A DNA stretch of 64,000 nucleotides from the NCBI RefSeq assembly GCF_023195755.1, contig NZ_CP096203.1:2108001-2172000 (forward strand), in the 5' to 3' direction. The notes under the pieces were generated by a model. That model worked only from the letters and a program-made list of their open reading frames with translations, had not been told where the DNA came from and did no database searches. The stretch is from Chryseobacterium nepalense (GTDB lineage: Bacteria > Bacteroidota > Bacteroidia > Flavobacteriales > Weeksellaceae). Below, piece by piece: positions 9,337-18,152 of this stretch (its first letter is position 1; each line of letters opens with the position of its first letter). A program made the translations under genes and the position numbers.

Positions 9337-9489
9337 ATGGATGCGGGAATCAAACAAATTAACCAAGAGAAAAAGAGCAATCAACTGCAAAAAAGCAGGA
9401 CTGATTCTCTGAAGAAAACTAAGCCGGAAATATCCACTTCATTTTTACAGCGAATTATTTCATTATTGAAAAAAGAAGAATTAATTTGA
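9337..9489 (+). CDS. Small basic protein of 50 residues, unknown
   Basis: ATG at 9337, stop at 9489. The predicted peptide begins MDAGIKQINQEKKS and ends ISLLKKEELI. It is lysine- and glutamine-rich, with no signal peptide and a possible amphipathic helix at the C-terminus. The case for a real gene is the exact TAnnTTTG element 25 nt before the ATG and a strong terminator 7 nt after the stop, which make a complete small transcription unit. It could instead be a small RNA with a chance reading frame. Confidence 0.5.
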   Translation: MDAGIKQINQEKKSNQLQKSRTDSLKKTKPEISTSFLQRIISLLKKEELI

Positions 9490-9496
9490 TTAAAAA

Positions 9497-9526
9497 AATA
9501 AATCCCGAATTGCTTCGGGATTTATT
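9497..9526. terminator. Bidirectional Rho-independent terminator
   Basis: A 13-bp perfect stem (AATAAATCCCGAA and its complement) with loop TTGC and A/T tracts on both sides. It can serve the 50-aa ORF on the plus strand and the OmpA-like gene on the minus strand. Confidence 0.9.
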
Positions 9527-9552
9527 TTTTATTGATTGAATGTCTGTTCTTG

Positions 9553-10386
9553 TTATTTCTTCGGCGCTATGTCCATTAGTTTCATGAATTCATCAAGCTT
9601 CGGCATGATGATAATTTCCGTTCTTCTGTTTTCAGCTCTTCCGGAAACGCTCATGTTGGTTGCCTTAGGATTGTATTCTGATCTACCACCCGCAGTGATT
9701 CTTGCAGGATCTACTCCAAACTGAGTCTGTAATACTTTAGCTACAGCAGTACCTCTCAAAGCAGAAAGATCCCAGTTGTCTCTCGGTAAATTCGGAGAGT
9801 TTAACGGAGCATTATCCGTGTTTCCTTCGATTAATACAGAATATTTGTCATAATCATTGATTACTTTGGCTACTTTTCCTAACACTTCCTGTGCTGCAGG
9901 CAATACATTGTAATCTCCTGTTTTATAAAGCATTTTATCAGAAAGAGAGATCATTACTACTCCTTTTAATACTTTTACCTGAACATCACTGTCAGCTACA
10001 TTATCCAAAGATCTTTTCAGTTTGTTTGATAATGCTAAATTTAAGCTGTCATTTTTAGCATTGCTTGAGATCAGCTGTTTGATGTAAGAATTTGAAGAAT
10101 TGATTTCTCCTACCAGCTTGTCGATATTGGCAGAGCTTTTTCCTGTATTGGAAAGACACGCATCCAATGATGATTTCAAAGCATCATGCTGACTTTTCAA
10201 CAGGTTGTTTTCGCTTGTCAAAGCAGAGTTCTGAGACTTCAGATCCTGAATTTCTCTCTGTCTTTCTCCCACGTTTTCAATACATTGTTTGTAATTTGAG
10301 CTCAGTGCATCATACTGTTTTTTGCTGATACAAGATGTCATTCCCAACACCATTGCAGATACTGCTAAGATTTTAAAAATTTTCAT
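9553..10386 (-). CDS. OmpA-family lipoprotein with coiled coil
   Basis: A 277-aa outer-membrane lipoprotein that should tether the envelope to peptidoglycan. The lipobox cysteine is Cys19 (GMTSC). Residues 25-130 are a long coiled-coil or heptad-like region rich in Gln, Asn, Ser and Leu. The C-terminal OmpA domain (about 145-265) carries the peptidoglycan-binding signature, including IEGNTDNAPL and NWDLSALRGTAVAKVL and a terminal AENRRTEI. It has its own promoter and terminator. Confidence 0.93.
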   Translation of the reverse strand: MKIFKILAVSAMVLGMTSCISKKQYDALSSNYKQCIENVGERQREIQDLKSQNSALTSENNLLKSQHDALKSSLDACLSNTGKSSANIDKLVGEINSSNSYIKQLISSNAKNDSLNLALSNKLKRSLDNVADSDVQVKVLKGVVMISLSDKMLYKTGDYNVLPAAQEVLGKVAKVINDYDKYSVLIEGNTDNAPLNSPNLPRDNWDLSALRGTAVAKVLQTQFGVDPARITAGGRSEYNPKATNMSVSGRAENRRTEIIIMPKLDEFMKLMDIAPKK

Positions 10387-10407
10387 AAATAATCATTTTT
10401 AGACGAT

Positions 10408-10415
10408 CAAAGGTA
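10408..10415 (-). promoter_or_regulatory. TAnnTTTG promoter of the OmpA-like gene
   Basis: On the minus strand TACCTTTG, 21 nt before the ATG at 10386. It is divergent from, and 26 bp away from, the tilS promoter. Confidence 0.75.
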
Positions 10416-10441
10416 ACAAAATTCATTTTAATAATATGGAT

Positions 10442-10449
10442 TATCTTTG
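10442..10449 (+). promoter_or_regulatory. TAnnTTTG promoter of tilS
   Basis: TATCTTTG lies inside the first codons of the longest tilS reading frame (ATG at 10436). This argues that translation starts downstream, at the TTG at 10475. Confidence 0.65.
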
Positions 10450-10474
10450 CACAAAGAAATTCTCAGCATACATC

Positions 10475-11797
10475 TTGAAAACGCCAGACCTTAAAAATCA
10501 ATTGCAAAATCTTGTCCCGAATCCCGAAACAAGCACCTATCTTCTGGCGGTAAGCGGTGGTGCAGATTCTATGGTTTTAGCACACATTTTTAATGATTTG
10601 GGATTCCAGTTTCAGGTAGCACATATCAATTATAAACTCCGCGGCGAAGACTCTGATCTTGATCAAAAAGTAGTGCAGGATTTTTGTAAAAAAAAGAATA
10701 TTAAATTTAATGTATACGAGGTTTCCCAGAAGGATAATAAACCGGTCAACTCCATTCAGCTATGGGCACGGGAACTCAGGTATGATTTTTTTAAAGAAAT
10801 CCGTGAAAAAGAAAACCTTGATTTTCTAGTGACTGCCCACCATCTTAATGACCAGCTTGAAACGTTCATTATTAATCTTTCTAAAGCAGCAGGAATAAAC
10901 GGATTGGCAGGAATCCCAGCCAATGATAATAATATTTTACGGCCGCTTTTACCTTTTAGCAAAGAAGAAATTTATGCTTTCGCAAAAGAACATCATATTG
11001 AATACCGTGAAGATCTTTCCAATCAGAAAAATGATTACCTGAGAAACAAGATACGCCATGAGATTGTGCCGAAGTTACGGGAAACCAATTCACATTTCCT
11101 GGAAAATTTTAAAAAAAGTTCGGTATACCTCAACCAGACAAAAGATTTTGTCCAGCAACAGATTCAGGAAATCGAAAACCGCATAAGCATTTTTAACAAG
11201 TACCACAAAGTCTTATCAAAAGAACAGCTTGCCAGAGAAAGTACTTTTGTAAAATTTGAGATTTTAAAAAAATACGGTTTTAATCAGGAAGGAGAAATTG
11301 CAAAAATTTTTACGGCGGAAAACGGAAGTGTGTTTTTTTCAAAAGATTATCAGTTGCTCGTTAATTATGGAGAATTGGTTTTACAAAAGCTTGATGAAAA
11401 GTTTCATTTAAACAGTACTGAAGAAGAAATTGTTTTACTTGAAAAATTTGACTTTTCCGAAAACCAAAAAGCAATTAATCTCGAAAATATAATGGAAAGC
11501 ATTGAAGAAATCGATATTGAGTTCAACTGGCACTTCGATGCCGAAAAAATCCGGTTTCCACTGCAATTGAGAAGGCAAAAAACCGGAGACGAATTTTATC
11601 CTTCGGGATTTTCAGGGAAAAAGAAAGTTTCTAAGTTTTTTAGGGACGAAAAAATATCTAATTTAGCGAGGCAAAAAATCTGGATTCTGACGGACAGTGA
11701 AAATACTGTACTCGGGGTCATCCCCTACAGACAGGACCGGAGATATGCAGGGAGTGAGAAGTCCGGATACATTCTCAGAATTTTTAATACGAAGTAA
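10475..11797 (+). CDS. tilS: tRNA(Ile)-lysidine synthase
   Basis: An N-type ATP pyrophosphatase that converts C34 of the AUA-reading tRNA-Ile to lysidine. The PP-loop SGGADS is at residues 27-32, followed by HINYKLRGEDSDLD, the AHHLNDQLETF segment and a C-terminal TilS domain. The longest frame starts with the ATG at 10436, but a TAnnTTTG promoter overlies codons 3-5. I therefore prefer the TTG at 10475 (440 aa), 25 nt after the promoter, which gives a family-typical N-terminus. The 453-aa form remains possible. dsbD starts 1 nt after the stop. Confidence 0.92.
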   Translation: MKTPDLKNQLQNLVPNPETSTYLLAVSGGADSMVLAHIFNDLGFQFQVAHINYKLRGEDSDLDQKVVQDFCKKKNIKFNVYEVSQKDNKPVNSIQLWARELRYDFFKEIREKENLDFLVTAHHLNDQLETFIINLSKAAGINGLAGIPANDNNILRPLLPFSKEEIYAFAKEHHIEYREDLSNQKNDYLRNKIRHEIVPKLRETNSHFLENFKKSSVYLNQTKDFVQQQIQEIENRISIFNKYHKVLSKEQLARESTFVKFEILKKYGFNQEGEIAKIFTAENGSVFFSKDYQLLVNYGELVLQKLDEKFHLNSTEEEIVLLEKFDFSENQKAINLENIMESIEEIDIEFNWHFDAEKIRFPLQLRRQKTGDEFYPSGFSGKKKVSKFFRDEKISNLARQKIWILTDSENTVLGVIPYRQDRRYAGSEKSGYILRIFNTK

Positions 11798-11798
11798 A

Positions 11799-13862
11799 AT
11801 GAAATTTAAAAGCTGGTTTTTATTAGTTATGCTGTTTTTGGTAACAGGAATTAATGCACAAATCAAAAATCCTGTAAAATTTAAATTTACAATCAACGAA
11901 TTAGGAGACAACCAATATGAAGCCGTGCTGAACGCCACAATGGAAAGCGGCTGGCATATTTATTCCAAAGACATTCCGGAAGATACGGGAATCCCGACTG
12001 AATATAAAGTTTCGGGAAAAAACATTGAACTGATCGGCAAATTTACCGAAGTCGGAAAAAAACATGAAGAATTTTCAGAAGCTTTCGGGGGGAACATTGT
12101 CTACTATTCCAATTCTGCGGGCTTTAAACAAAAGTTCAGGCTTAAAGACGGTACAAAACCGGGAGATGTTGTTGCTGAAATCACGTATCAGACCTGTGAC
12201 GACAGAGTTTGTCTCGCACCGAACACTCTGGAATTCAACAAACAGGTAACACCAAAAGGCTCTGTAGAAGAAACCGAACCTGCAACTGCCGAACCTTCAA
12301 AAGATTCTGCGAAAACAGAAACTGCAATAGTAAATCCGGCGAAAGGTCCTGTTGCCAATACAGAAACATCAAAACTGGATCCTAAACAGTTAAAAATAGA
12401 ATCAATCAATTTTGAGAAACCGCTTACTGATTGTGGAGTCGCATCTGAAAAAGTAGCCGAAAATTACTGGACATACCTTCTTCTCGGATTTATCGGTGGA
12501 CTTATTGCATTGCTTACTCCATGTGTCTTCCCGATGATTCCGCTTACGGTTTCATTCTTTACCAAAGGAAGCCTGAATAAAGCCAAAGGAAAAAGAGATG
12601 CTTTCATTTATGGATTTTTCATTTTCCTGATTTTTGTCCTGCTCAGTGTTCCTTTTCATATTATCGACGGAATTGCGGGAAATATTTTCAATGAAATATC
12701 TACCAGCGTATGGCTGAATATCGCATTTTTTATCATATTCATTTTCTTTGCAGGAAGTTTCTTCGGATATTATGACATCACTTTACCAAGTGCTATTGCC
12801 AACAAATCCTCAAAAGCGGAAGAAGCAGGCGGAATTGTAGGAATTTTCTTTATGGCGTTAACTTTAGTGATCGTTTCTTTCTCTTGTACCGGTCCTATTT
12901 TAGGAAGCTTATTAGGAAGTGCAGTAACCGGTTCTGCAAACGTACCTATGCTGTTGACATTTGCTCTGGCAGGCTTCGGACTGGCCTGGGCAATTATTTT
13001 CGGATTGCTGGCCTTATTTCCGCAGGCATTGCAAAGTCTGCCTAAATCCGGAGGGTGGATGAATACCGTAAAAGTTGTTTTAGGTTTCGTAGAATTGGCT
13101 TTAGCATTGAAATTTTTATCAAAAGCTGATTTGGTTTCCAAGACCTTCCTATTAAAAAGAGAACTTTTCATTGTGATCTGGATTCTTGTGGCACTTGGAT
13201 TAGCTCTCTATTTATTTGGGCTGATAAGATTTCCTCATGATGATAAAAAACCGAAAATCTCCATTACCCGAAAAATCCTTGGGGTTCTTGGACTGGGATT
13301 TGTGATTTATCTGGTTCAGGGATTAATTACTTCAGAACGCCCTAAGCTTCAATTATTAAGTGGAATTTTACCCCCGTTAAATGTAAGTTACTTCCATGAT
13401 GAAAAAGACGGAATTTTAGGAATGCATCCTGAACACGATTTCTTCAACGCCGTAGAATTAGCGAAGAAAGAAGGCAAACCGATTTTAATTGACTTCACAG
13501 GCTATGGCTGTGAGAACTGCCGGAAAATGGAAGAATTCGTGTGGAGTGAAAGTTATATTCTACCGATCCTTCAGAACGATGTTGTACTGGCTTCTCTGTA
13601 TGTAGATGATAAAGAAGAATTGCCTGAAGATCAGAAAACAAAAATTGATCTGGGTGACGGACAGGTAAAAAAAGTAAAGACAATCGGTGACCGATGGAGC
13701 CTGTTTCAACAGGTGAATTTTAATAATAATTCGCAGCCGCACTATGTTTTACTCACTCCGGACGGAAAAGTTATCAATACTCCTGTTTCCGGATATATGC
13801 CTAAAGAGGATTTTAAAAAGTTCCTGGAATGCGGAGTTAATTATTATAAAAACAATAAATAA
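11799..13862 (+). CDS. dsbD: DsbD-type protein-disulfide reductase
   Basis: Passes reducing electrons from cytoplasmic thioredoxin across the inner membrane to exported proteins. The 687-aa protein has a signal peptide ending in INAQ. An immunoglobulin-like N-terminal domain carries the pair Cys133/Cys138 (TCDDRVC). A CcdA-like membrane core has TPCVFP and SCTGPI motifs and about eight helices, and a C-terminal periplasmic thioredoxin fold has CENC. The frame extends upstream to a GTG at 11697, but that overlaps tilS and hides the signal peptide, so I use the ATG at 11799. It is co-transcribed with tilS (1-nt gap). Confidence 0.93.
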   Translation: MKFKSWFLLVMLFLVTGINAQIKNPVKFKFTINELGDNQYEAVLNATMESGWHIYSKDIPEDTGIPTEYKVSGKNIELIGKFTEVGKKHEEFSEAFGGNIVYYSNSAGFKQKFRLKDGTKPGDVVAEITYQTCDDRVCLAPNTLEFNKQVTPKGSVEETEPATAEPSKDSAKTETAIVNPAKGPVANTETSKLDPKQLKIESINFEKPLTDCGVASEKVAENYWTYLLLGFIGGLIALLTPCVFPMIPLTVSFFTKGSLNKAKGKRDAFIYGFFIFLIFVLLSVPFHIIDGIAGNIFNEISTSVWLNIAFFIIFIFFAGSFFGYYDITLPSAIANKSSKAEEAGGIVGIFFMALTLVIVSFSCTGPILGSLLGSAVTGSANVPMLLTFALAGFGLAWAIIFGLLALFPQALQSLPKSGGWMNTVKVVLGFVELALALKFLSKADLVSKTFLLKRELFIVIWILVALGLALYLFGLIRFPHDDKKPKISITRKILGVLGLGFVIYLVQGLITSERPKLQLLSGILPPLNVSYFHDEKDGILGMHPEHDFFNAVELAKKEGKPILIDFTGYGCENCRKMEEFVWSESYILPILQNDVVLASLYVDDKEELPEDQKTKIDLGDGQVKKVKTIGDRWSLFQQVNFNNNSQPHYVLLTPDGKVINTPVSGYMPKEDFKKFLECGVNYYKNNK

Positions 13863-13881
13863 TCACTACGATTACATAAGT

Positions 13882-13910
13882 AAAGCCTTTCCTTCATCCG
13901 GAAAGGCTTT
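13882..13910 (+). terminator. Rho-independent terminator of tilS-dsbD
   Basis: An 11-bp stem (AAAGCCTTTCC/GGAAAGGCTTT) with a 7-nt loop and a T run, 20 nt past dsbD. Confidence 0.9.
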
Positions 13911-14074
13911 TTTATTGTATTGATTTTTAGAGAAATAAAAAACATCCTATTTATAGAATATAAAATTATTATTAAACCTATTTTTTAGGTACATAATTTG
14001 TATTAAAATTTAAAAATAATTATAAAATCGACACGCTTATTTGAAAACCGTTTAACATTTAAAAACTATTAACT

Positions 14075-14593
14075 ATGGCTGAAGTAATCGCACAAGAAAA
14101 GCAGGGAGGCAGCAAACAGAGAAAAAAAATGATCCGCGTGGATATGACTCCAATGGTAGATTTAGGATTTCTCTTAATTACCTTCTTTATGTTTACCACT
14201 AATTTTACAAAACCTAATGTGATGGATCTGGGACTGCCTGGGAAATCACCAAATCCCCCTACAAATGTTGTAGATGTTAATAATCAAATTACATTTATTT
14301 TGGGTAAAGACAACCGGGTATTTTATCATCAGAAAACGAAGGAAGATTTAGACAAAAGCAATTTAAAGGAAACCGATTTCAGCGGAATCAATATCACTAA
14401 AATCATTTCCAAAGCTTATAATAACGCTCCTAAAAAAGAAAATTTTACCATTATCATTGAACCTACCGATGATGCCAATTACAAAAACTTTGTAGATATT
14501 CTGGACAATATCGCGATCTCCAAAAAAGAACGTTACGGCGTTACCGATATTAAACCTTGGGAAAAGAAAGTTTATGACGAATTAACCAAATAA
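14075..14593 (+). CDS. ExbD/TolR family biopolymer transport protein
   Basis: A 172-aa inner-membrane protein of proton-motive-force motors. A basic cytoplasmic N-terminus (about residues 1-22) is followed by VDMTPMVDLGFLLITFFMF, the single transmembrane helix with the conserved aspartate that carries protons. The rest is a periplasmic domain. It is flanked by terminators and has no exbB or tonB beside it, so its motor partner is encoded elsewhere. Bacteroidota often have several exbD copies, and this may belong to the TonB or a gliding-type motor. Confidence 0.9.
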   Translation: MAEVIAQEKQGGSKQRKKMIRVDMTPMVDLGFLLITFFMFTTNFTKPNVMDLGLPGKSPNPPTNVVDVNNQITFILGKDNRVFYHQKTKEDLDKSNLKETDFSGINITKIISKAYNNAPKKENFTIIIEPTDDANYKNFVDILDNIAISKKERYGVTDIKPWEKKVYDELTK

Positions 14594-14599
14594 AAAACT

Positions 14600-14624
14600 A
14601 AAGGGCATTTTCAGGATGCTCTTT
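14600..14624 (+). terminator. Rho-independent terminator of the exbD-like gene
   Basis: A 9-bp stem with one G-T pair (AAAGGGCAT/ATGCTCTTT) and a T run, 6 nt past the stop. The next promoter starts 6 nt after it. Confidence 0.8.
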
Positions 14625-14630
14625 TTTGTT

Positions 14631-14638
14631 TATTTTTG
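14631..14638 (+). promoter_or_regulatory. TAnnTTTG promoter of the lipoprotein-hydrolase-patatin operon
   Basis: TATTTTTG, 16 nt before the ATG at 14655. Confidence 0.7.
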
Positions 14639-14654
14639 GATCTAATTTTATTTA

Positions 14655-15164
14655 ATGAAAAACTTTTTAACCGCTTTTGCTGTAACCGCTTTAATTATTT
14701 CCTGCTCTAAAAAAGAAGCAACTTCTGTTTCAGGAGCAACCGACAGTACAAAAATCGTGGATTCCATTAATGCTGCGAGAACGAAGATCAATGACAGCAT
14801 CAGATCTACCAACCATTTTAAAGATTTCAGCGGACCTCACAAACTTACCCACAATTCCATAAAAGGCTCCGGAACCATTTCATTCGAAAAAATTGATGGC
14901 GAAAGAGACCATTATAATATCTCCGGCGAGCTGAAGTCCGGGAAAAATTTTCTTAAAATTAAAGGTTTTATGGCCGTTGTTTCAGATAAACATATGAATT
15001 TTACAGGAACGATTTCACAAAGCATTTCCGGAAACGAAAATGGAAAGACCGACCTTAGAAAAGGTACTAAAACTTTTATGTCCAAAGACGGCGGGAAAAC
15101 ATATCGTCTTCAGAATATGGTAAATGGTTCGGGATTTGTTGATTATATTGATATCCATTTTTAA
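14655..15164 (+). CDS. Hypothetical lipoprotein
   Basis: A 169-aa lipoprotein with lipobox Cys17 (IISC) followed by SKKE. A low-complexity Ser/Thr/Asp linker reaches to about residue 55. A compact beta-rich domain follows, with repeated strand motifs such as GSGTISFEKIDG and NFTGTISQSISG. I do not recognise a family. Its stop overlaps the start of the alpha/beta hydrolase by 1 nt (TAATG), so the two are translationally coupled. Confidence 0.75.
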   Translation: MKNFLTAFAVTALIISCSKKEATSVSGATDSTKIVDSINAARTKINDSIRSTNHFKDFSGPHKLTHNSIKGSGTISFEKIDGERDHYNISGELKSGKNFLKIKGFMAVVSDKHMNFTGTISQSISGNENGKTDLRKGTKTFMSKDGGKTYRLQNMVNGSGFVDYIDIHF

Positions 15165-15958
15165 TGCCTGAAATTATGCTGAACTTTGAAAGAAAAGGAA
15201 ACGGAAAAGAAATGTTAGTTTTGCTTCATGGGTTTATGGAGAATATTTCTATATGGAGCGATATGGAGCCTTATCTCTCCGAAAATTTTTCATTATTGAA
15301 AATCGATCTTCCGGGACATGGGCAATCCGAAATCATTGCTGAAGTTCAGACGATGGAGCTTATGGCCGAAGAAGTAAAAAAAGTACTGGATGATCAAAAC
15401 CTGGAAAAAGTTCACTTGTTAGGACATTCAATGGGCGGCTATATCTCGTTAGGCTTTGCCGAAAAATACCCTGAATATCTAAAAAGTTTAACCTTGTTCT
15501 TTTCATCTTATCTTCCGGATGATCCCGAAAAAAAAGAACAGCGTATAAAGAGCTACCGGATCATAGAAGATGCTTTTGCGCACTACGCCAGAGCCGGAGT
15601 TCCCAATCTTTTCAACCCTAATGAAAGAGATGTCCTCGAGGGCAAAATAGAAACGGCCCTGGAAGTTGCTCTTTCCACAAACAATCTGGGTGCCTTGGCA
15701 TCCGTAAAAGGAATGGTAGAAAGAACCGATAAAACTCATGTTCTTGAAAATCTCGACTGTAAAATTTTAGTTTTGGCCGGAAAACATGACAATGCGGTAA
15801 AAACGGAAGCTATGATTAAAAACCTTCCCGACAGAACGAATATCAAATCGTATATCCTTGACTGTGGCCACAACGGACATTGGGAGAAACCTGAAATATG
15901 TGCAGCAATCATCAATACGGAACTTCTCCATCATTTACCGAAACATTTAGTTTTTTAA
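15164..15958 (+). CDS. Alpha/beta-fold hydrolase
   Basis: A 264-aa serine hydrolase. The oxyanion segment is LLHGFMEN, the nucleophile elbow is GHSMGG with Ser89, the acid is probably Asp209 (GKHDNAV), and the base is His236 (DCGHNGHW; His239 is an alternative). It lacks a signal peptide, so it is cytoplasmic. The substrate is unknown; esters of lipids or of small acids are typical. The patatin gene follows 1 nt downstream, so lipid or ester turnover is a reasonable guess for the operon. Confidence 0.9.
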   Translation: MPEIMLNFERKGNGKEMLVLLHGFMENISIWSDMEPYLSENFSLLKIDLPGHGQSEIIAEVQTMELMAEEVKKVLDDQNLEKVHLLGHSMGGYISLGFAEKYPEYLKSLTLFFSSYLPDDPEKKEQRIKSYRIIEDAFAHYARAGVPNLFNPNERDVLEGKIETALEVALSTNNLGALASVKGMVERTDKTHVLENLDCKILVLAGKHDNAVKTEAMIKNLPDRTNIKSYILDCGHNGHWEKPEICAAIINTELLHHLPKHLVF

Positions 15959-15959
15959 T

Positions 15960-16757
15960 ATGCTGGATTTCTTATTCAAAAAAAAGAAACCGGTCATCGG
16001 ACTTACTCTTTCCGGAGGAGGAATGCGCGGCATTGCACACATCGCTGTGCTGAAAGCACTGGAAGAATATAATCTTAAGCCGGATATTATCTCAGGAACC
16101 AGTGCCGGATCTATTGTAGGAGCCTTTTATGCTCTCGGAAAATCACCGGATGAAATGATGGAGATTGTAAAACAGACTACTTTTTTTTCGAGGTCTTATT
16201 TAAAGCTTTCCAAGAACGGGATTTTCAGCTCAAAGTTTATCCTTAAATTATTCATGGATCATTTTCCGGAAGATGATTTCAAAATTTTAAAAATTCCGGT
16301 GTATGTTGCTGCAACCGAAATGACTCATGGAATTGTAGATTTTTTTTCTGAAGGTGAACTTTTCGGGCCTCTTCTTGCTTCATCAAGTGTACCATTTATT
16401 TTGCCGCCAGTTAAAATCGGTGAAAAAATCTATGTAGACGGCGGTGTTCTGGACAACCTTCCCATTGAACCTATTATTGACAAATGTGATTTTCTGATTG
16501 CCTCACATGTTAATTCCATCAGCTATGACAGCCTTGAAAAAATGAGTCTGATGAAGGAATTCGACAGAATTTTACATTTAGCCATTGCAAAATCAGTTTA
16601 CTCAAAAGCAAAATCCTGTGATATTTTTCTGGATCCGCCTAAGATGACAAAATTCAGTCTGTTTAACAAGAAATTCCTCGATATTATGTTTAAGGAAGTA
16701 TATGAATACACCTGTAAAGAGTTTGAGGAAAAAGGATATTCACGGTTTCAGAGTTAA
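15960..16757 (+). CDS. Patatin-like phospholipase
   Basis: A 265-aa lipid acyl hydrolase with a Ser-Asp dyad. The oxyanion-hole motif GGGMRG is at residues 19-24, Ser48 sits in GTSAG, and Asp160 in VDGG. It resembles the RssA group of short cytoplasmic patatin proteins. It ends the operon that starts with the lipoprotein at 14655. No terminator is obvious after it, and the gap to nrnA holds a dispersed repeat. Confidence 0.92.
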   Translation: MLDFLFKKKKPVIGLTLSGGGMRGIAHIAVLKALEEYNLKPDIISGTSAGSIVGAFYALGKSPDEMMEIVKQTTFFSRSYLKLSKNGIFSSKFILKLFMDHFPEDDFKILKIPVYVAATEMTHGIVDFFSEGELFGPLLASSSVPFILPPVKIGEKIYVDGGVLDNLPIEPIIDKCDFLIASHVNSISYDSLEKMSLMKEFDRILHLAIAKSVYSKAKSCDIFLDPPKMTKFSLFNKKFLDIMFKEVYEYTCKEFEEKGYSRFQS

Positions 16758-16798
16758 ACTGAACATTTGAGCGTTTTAGTGTATTAGAGTTCGAGCAT

Positions 16799-16831
16799 GT
16801 CATTGCGAGAAGTGAATGACAAAGCAATCTC
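16799..16831. repeat. Dispersed GTCATTGCGAG / AAGCAATCTC element
   Basis: A 33-bp element starting GTCATTGCGAG and ending AAGCAATCTC, with ATTGC/GCAAT as short inverted arms. I recognise this pattern as a dispersed intergenic repeat seen in many bacterial genomes. Only one copy is in the window. It lies between two converging genes. Confidence 0.6.
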
Positions 16832-16908
16832 TAAAATCTAATAATTATTCAGATTCGAATAATCATTAAACAAAATTTCCTTAGATTAAATTTTAACCTA
16901 AATCTCAA

Positions 16909-17916
16909 TTACAAACTTTCCTCAGCCTCAATTTTACTTTTGAACGTTTCAATGGTATCATGAAGAGATTCGTAAGATTTTCCTCCGGCAGCGTTGATAT
17001 GGCCTCCTCCGTTGAAATATTTTCGGGAAAACTGATTAACATCCATATCATCCTTGCTTCTGAAAGAAATCTTTATAAAATCTTCATATAAATCTTCCAT
17101 AAAGAAAGCCGCCATTTTTACCCCCATAATACTTAGCCCGTAATTAACAAAACCTTCCGTATCGCCTTTCTGGAAGCCATACGTTTTTAATTCTTCTCTT
17201 GTTAAATTAAGAACGGCAACTTTTCCGTCTTTTACCACTTCAATTCGTCCTAAAATTAAAGCCAATAAATGAAGACGCGAAACGGTATTGGTATCCCAGG
17301 TATTTGATGTAATTAAAGCAGGATCTGCGCCATGCTCAATAAGATTTGCGATAATTCTGTGCGTTGTTGCGCTGGTAGAGCGGAAACGAAAACCTCCAGT
17401 ATCCGTCATGATTCCCGTATATAGGCATTCAGCAATATCTTTATTAACCAGATTTTCGTCATCAAGTGCTTCAATAAAATGATAAACCATCTGGCAGGTT
17501 GCAGGAATGACCGTATCCGAATAAACAAAATCAAATTTTTCAGGCTGCTGATGATGATCGATAAGAATTTTTTTTGCCCTGGAATTGGTAAGCCAGTCTC
17601 CCAGAATCCCAATTCTGGAAGGCGCATTGAAATCAAGACAAAAAATAACATCTGCTTCACTGATAAGATCAGATGCTACCTTCCTTTTATATTCCCCTAT
17701 CAGAACTTTTTTGGCTTCCGGCATCCACTTCAGGAACTTAGGAAAATCGTTGGGAACAATTACTTCCGCGAAAATCCCTTTAGCTTTAAGATAATGTTTT
17801 AAACCCAGGCTGGAACCAATAGCATCTCCATCAGGATTATAATGGGTAAGAATTACGATTTTATTTTCCGGAGTGAGTAACGTATTGATTTCTAAAAGTT
17901 CCGCGGGTGTAAACAT
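16909..17916 (-). CDS. nrnA: DHH-family oligoribonuclease / pAp phosphatase
   Basis: NrnA-type phosphoesterase that degrades nano-RNA and dephosphorylates 3'-phosphoadenosine 5'-phosphate. The 335-aa protein has metal motifs HYNPDGD at 25-31, LDFN near 95, DHH at 120-122 and the C-terminal DHHA1 motif GGGH at 303-306. The frame extends 37 codons further, to 18027, but a TAnnTTTG promoter lies inside that extension. The ATG at 17916 also gives a normal family N-terminus. Confidence 0.92.
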   Translation of the reverse strand: MFTPAELLEINTLLTPENKIVILTHYNPDGDAIGSSLGLKHYLKAKGIFAEVIVPNDFPKFLKWMPEAKKVLIGEYKRKVASDLISEADVIFCLDFNAPSRIGILGDWLTNSRAKKILIDHHQQPEKFDFVYSDTVIPATCQMVYHFIEALDDENLVNKDIAECLYTGIMTDTGGFRFRSTSATTHRIIANLIEHGADPALITSNTWDTNTVSRLHLLALILGRIEVVKDGKVAVLNLTREELKTYGFQKGDTEGFVNYGLSIMGVKMAAFFMEDLYEDFIKISFRSKDDMDVNQFSRKYFNGGGHINAAGGKSYESLHDTIETFKSKIEAEESL

Positions 17917-17954
17917 GAGATGTTTTTTATTTTTTTTCTTTAAATTTAAGTTTC

Positions 17955-17962
17955 CAAAGATA
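17955..17962 (-). promoter_or_regulatory. TAnnTTTG promoter of nrnA
   Basis: On the minus strand TATCTTTG, 38 nt before the ATG at 17916. It lies inside the longest reading frame, so it decides the start. Confidence 0.7.
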
Positions 17963-18101
17963 GAGCTTTTAAATAAATCATAAGGATTATTTTTTCTTCC
18001 ACAAATTCGCACATGGCAAGGCTTCAAAATAATTCAATAAAAAATGAATGCAAAATTTTAAAAAAAAGATTGGTAAAGTTTGTAACTTTTAAAAAATTAC
18101 A

Positions 18102-18109
18102 TATCTTTG
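18102..18109 (+). promoter_or_regulatory. TAnnTTTG promoter of rpmH with -33 element
   Basis: TATCTTTG with an upstream TTTG at 18079-18082, spacing 19 bp, which is the flavobacterial housekeeping promoter pattern. The leader to the rpmH ATG is 43 nt. Confidence 0.8.
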
Positions 18110-18152
18110 CAACCTGAAAATTAATAGATAATTACGATTTAAACATATAGTA

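Noticed and set aside
11697..11798. GTG-started N-terminal extension of the DsbD-type protein
   Set aside because: It overlaps the end of tilS and buries a clear signal peptide that begins at the ATG at 11799.
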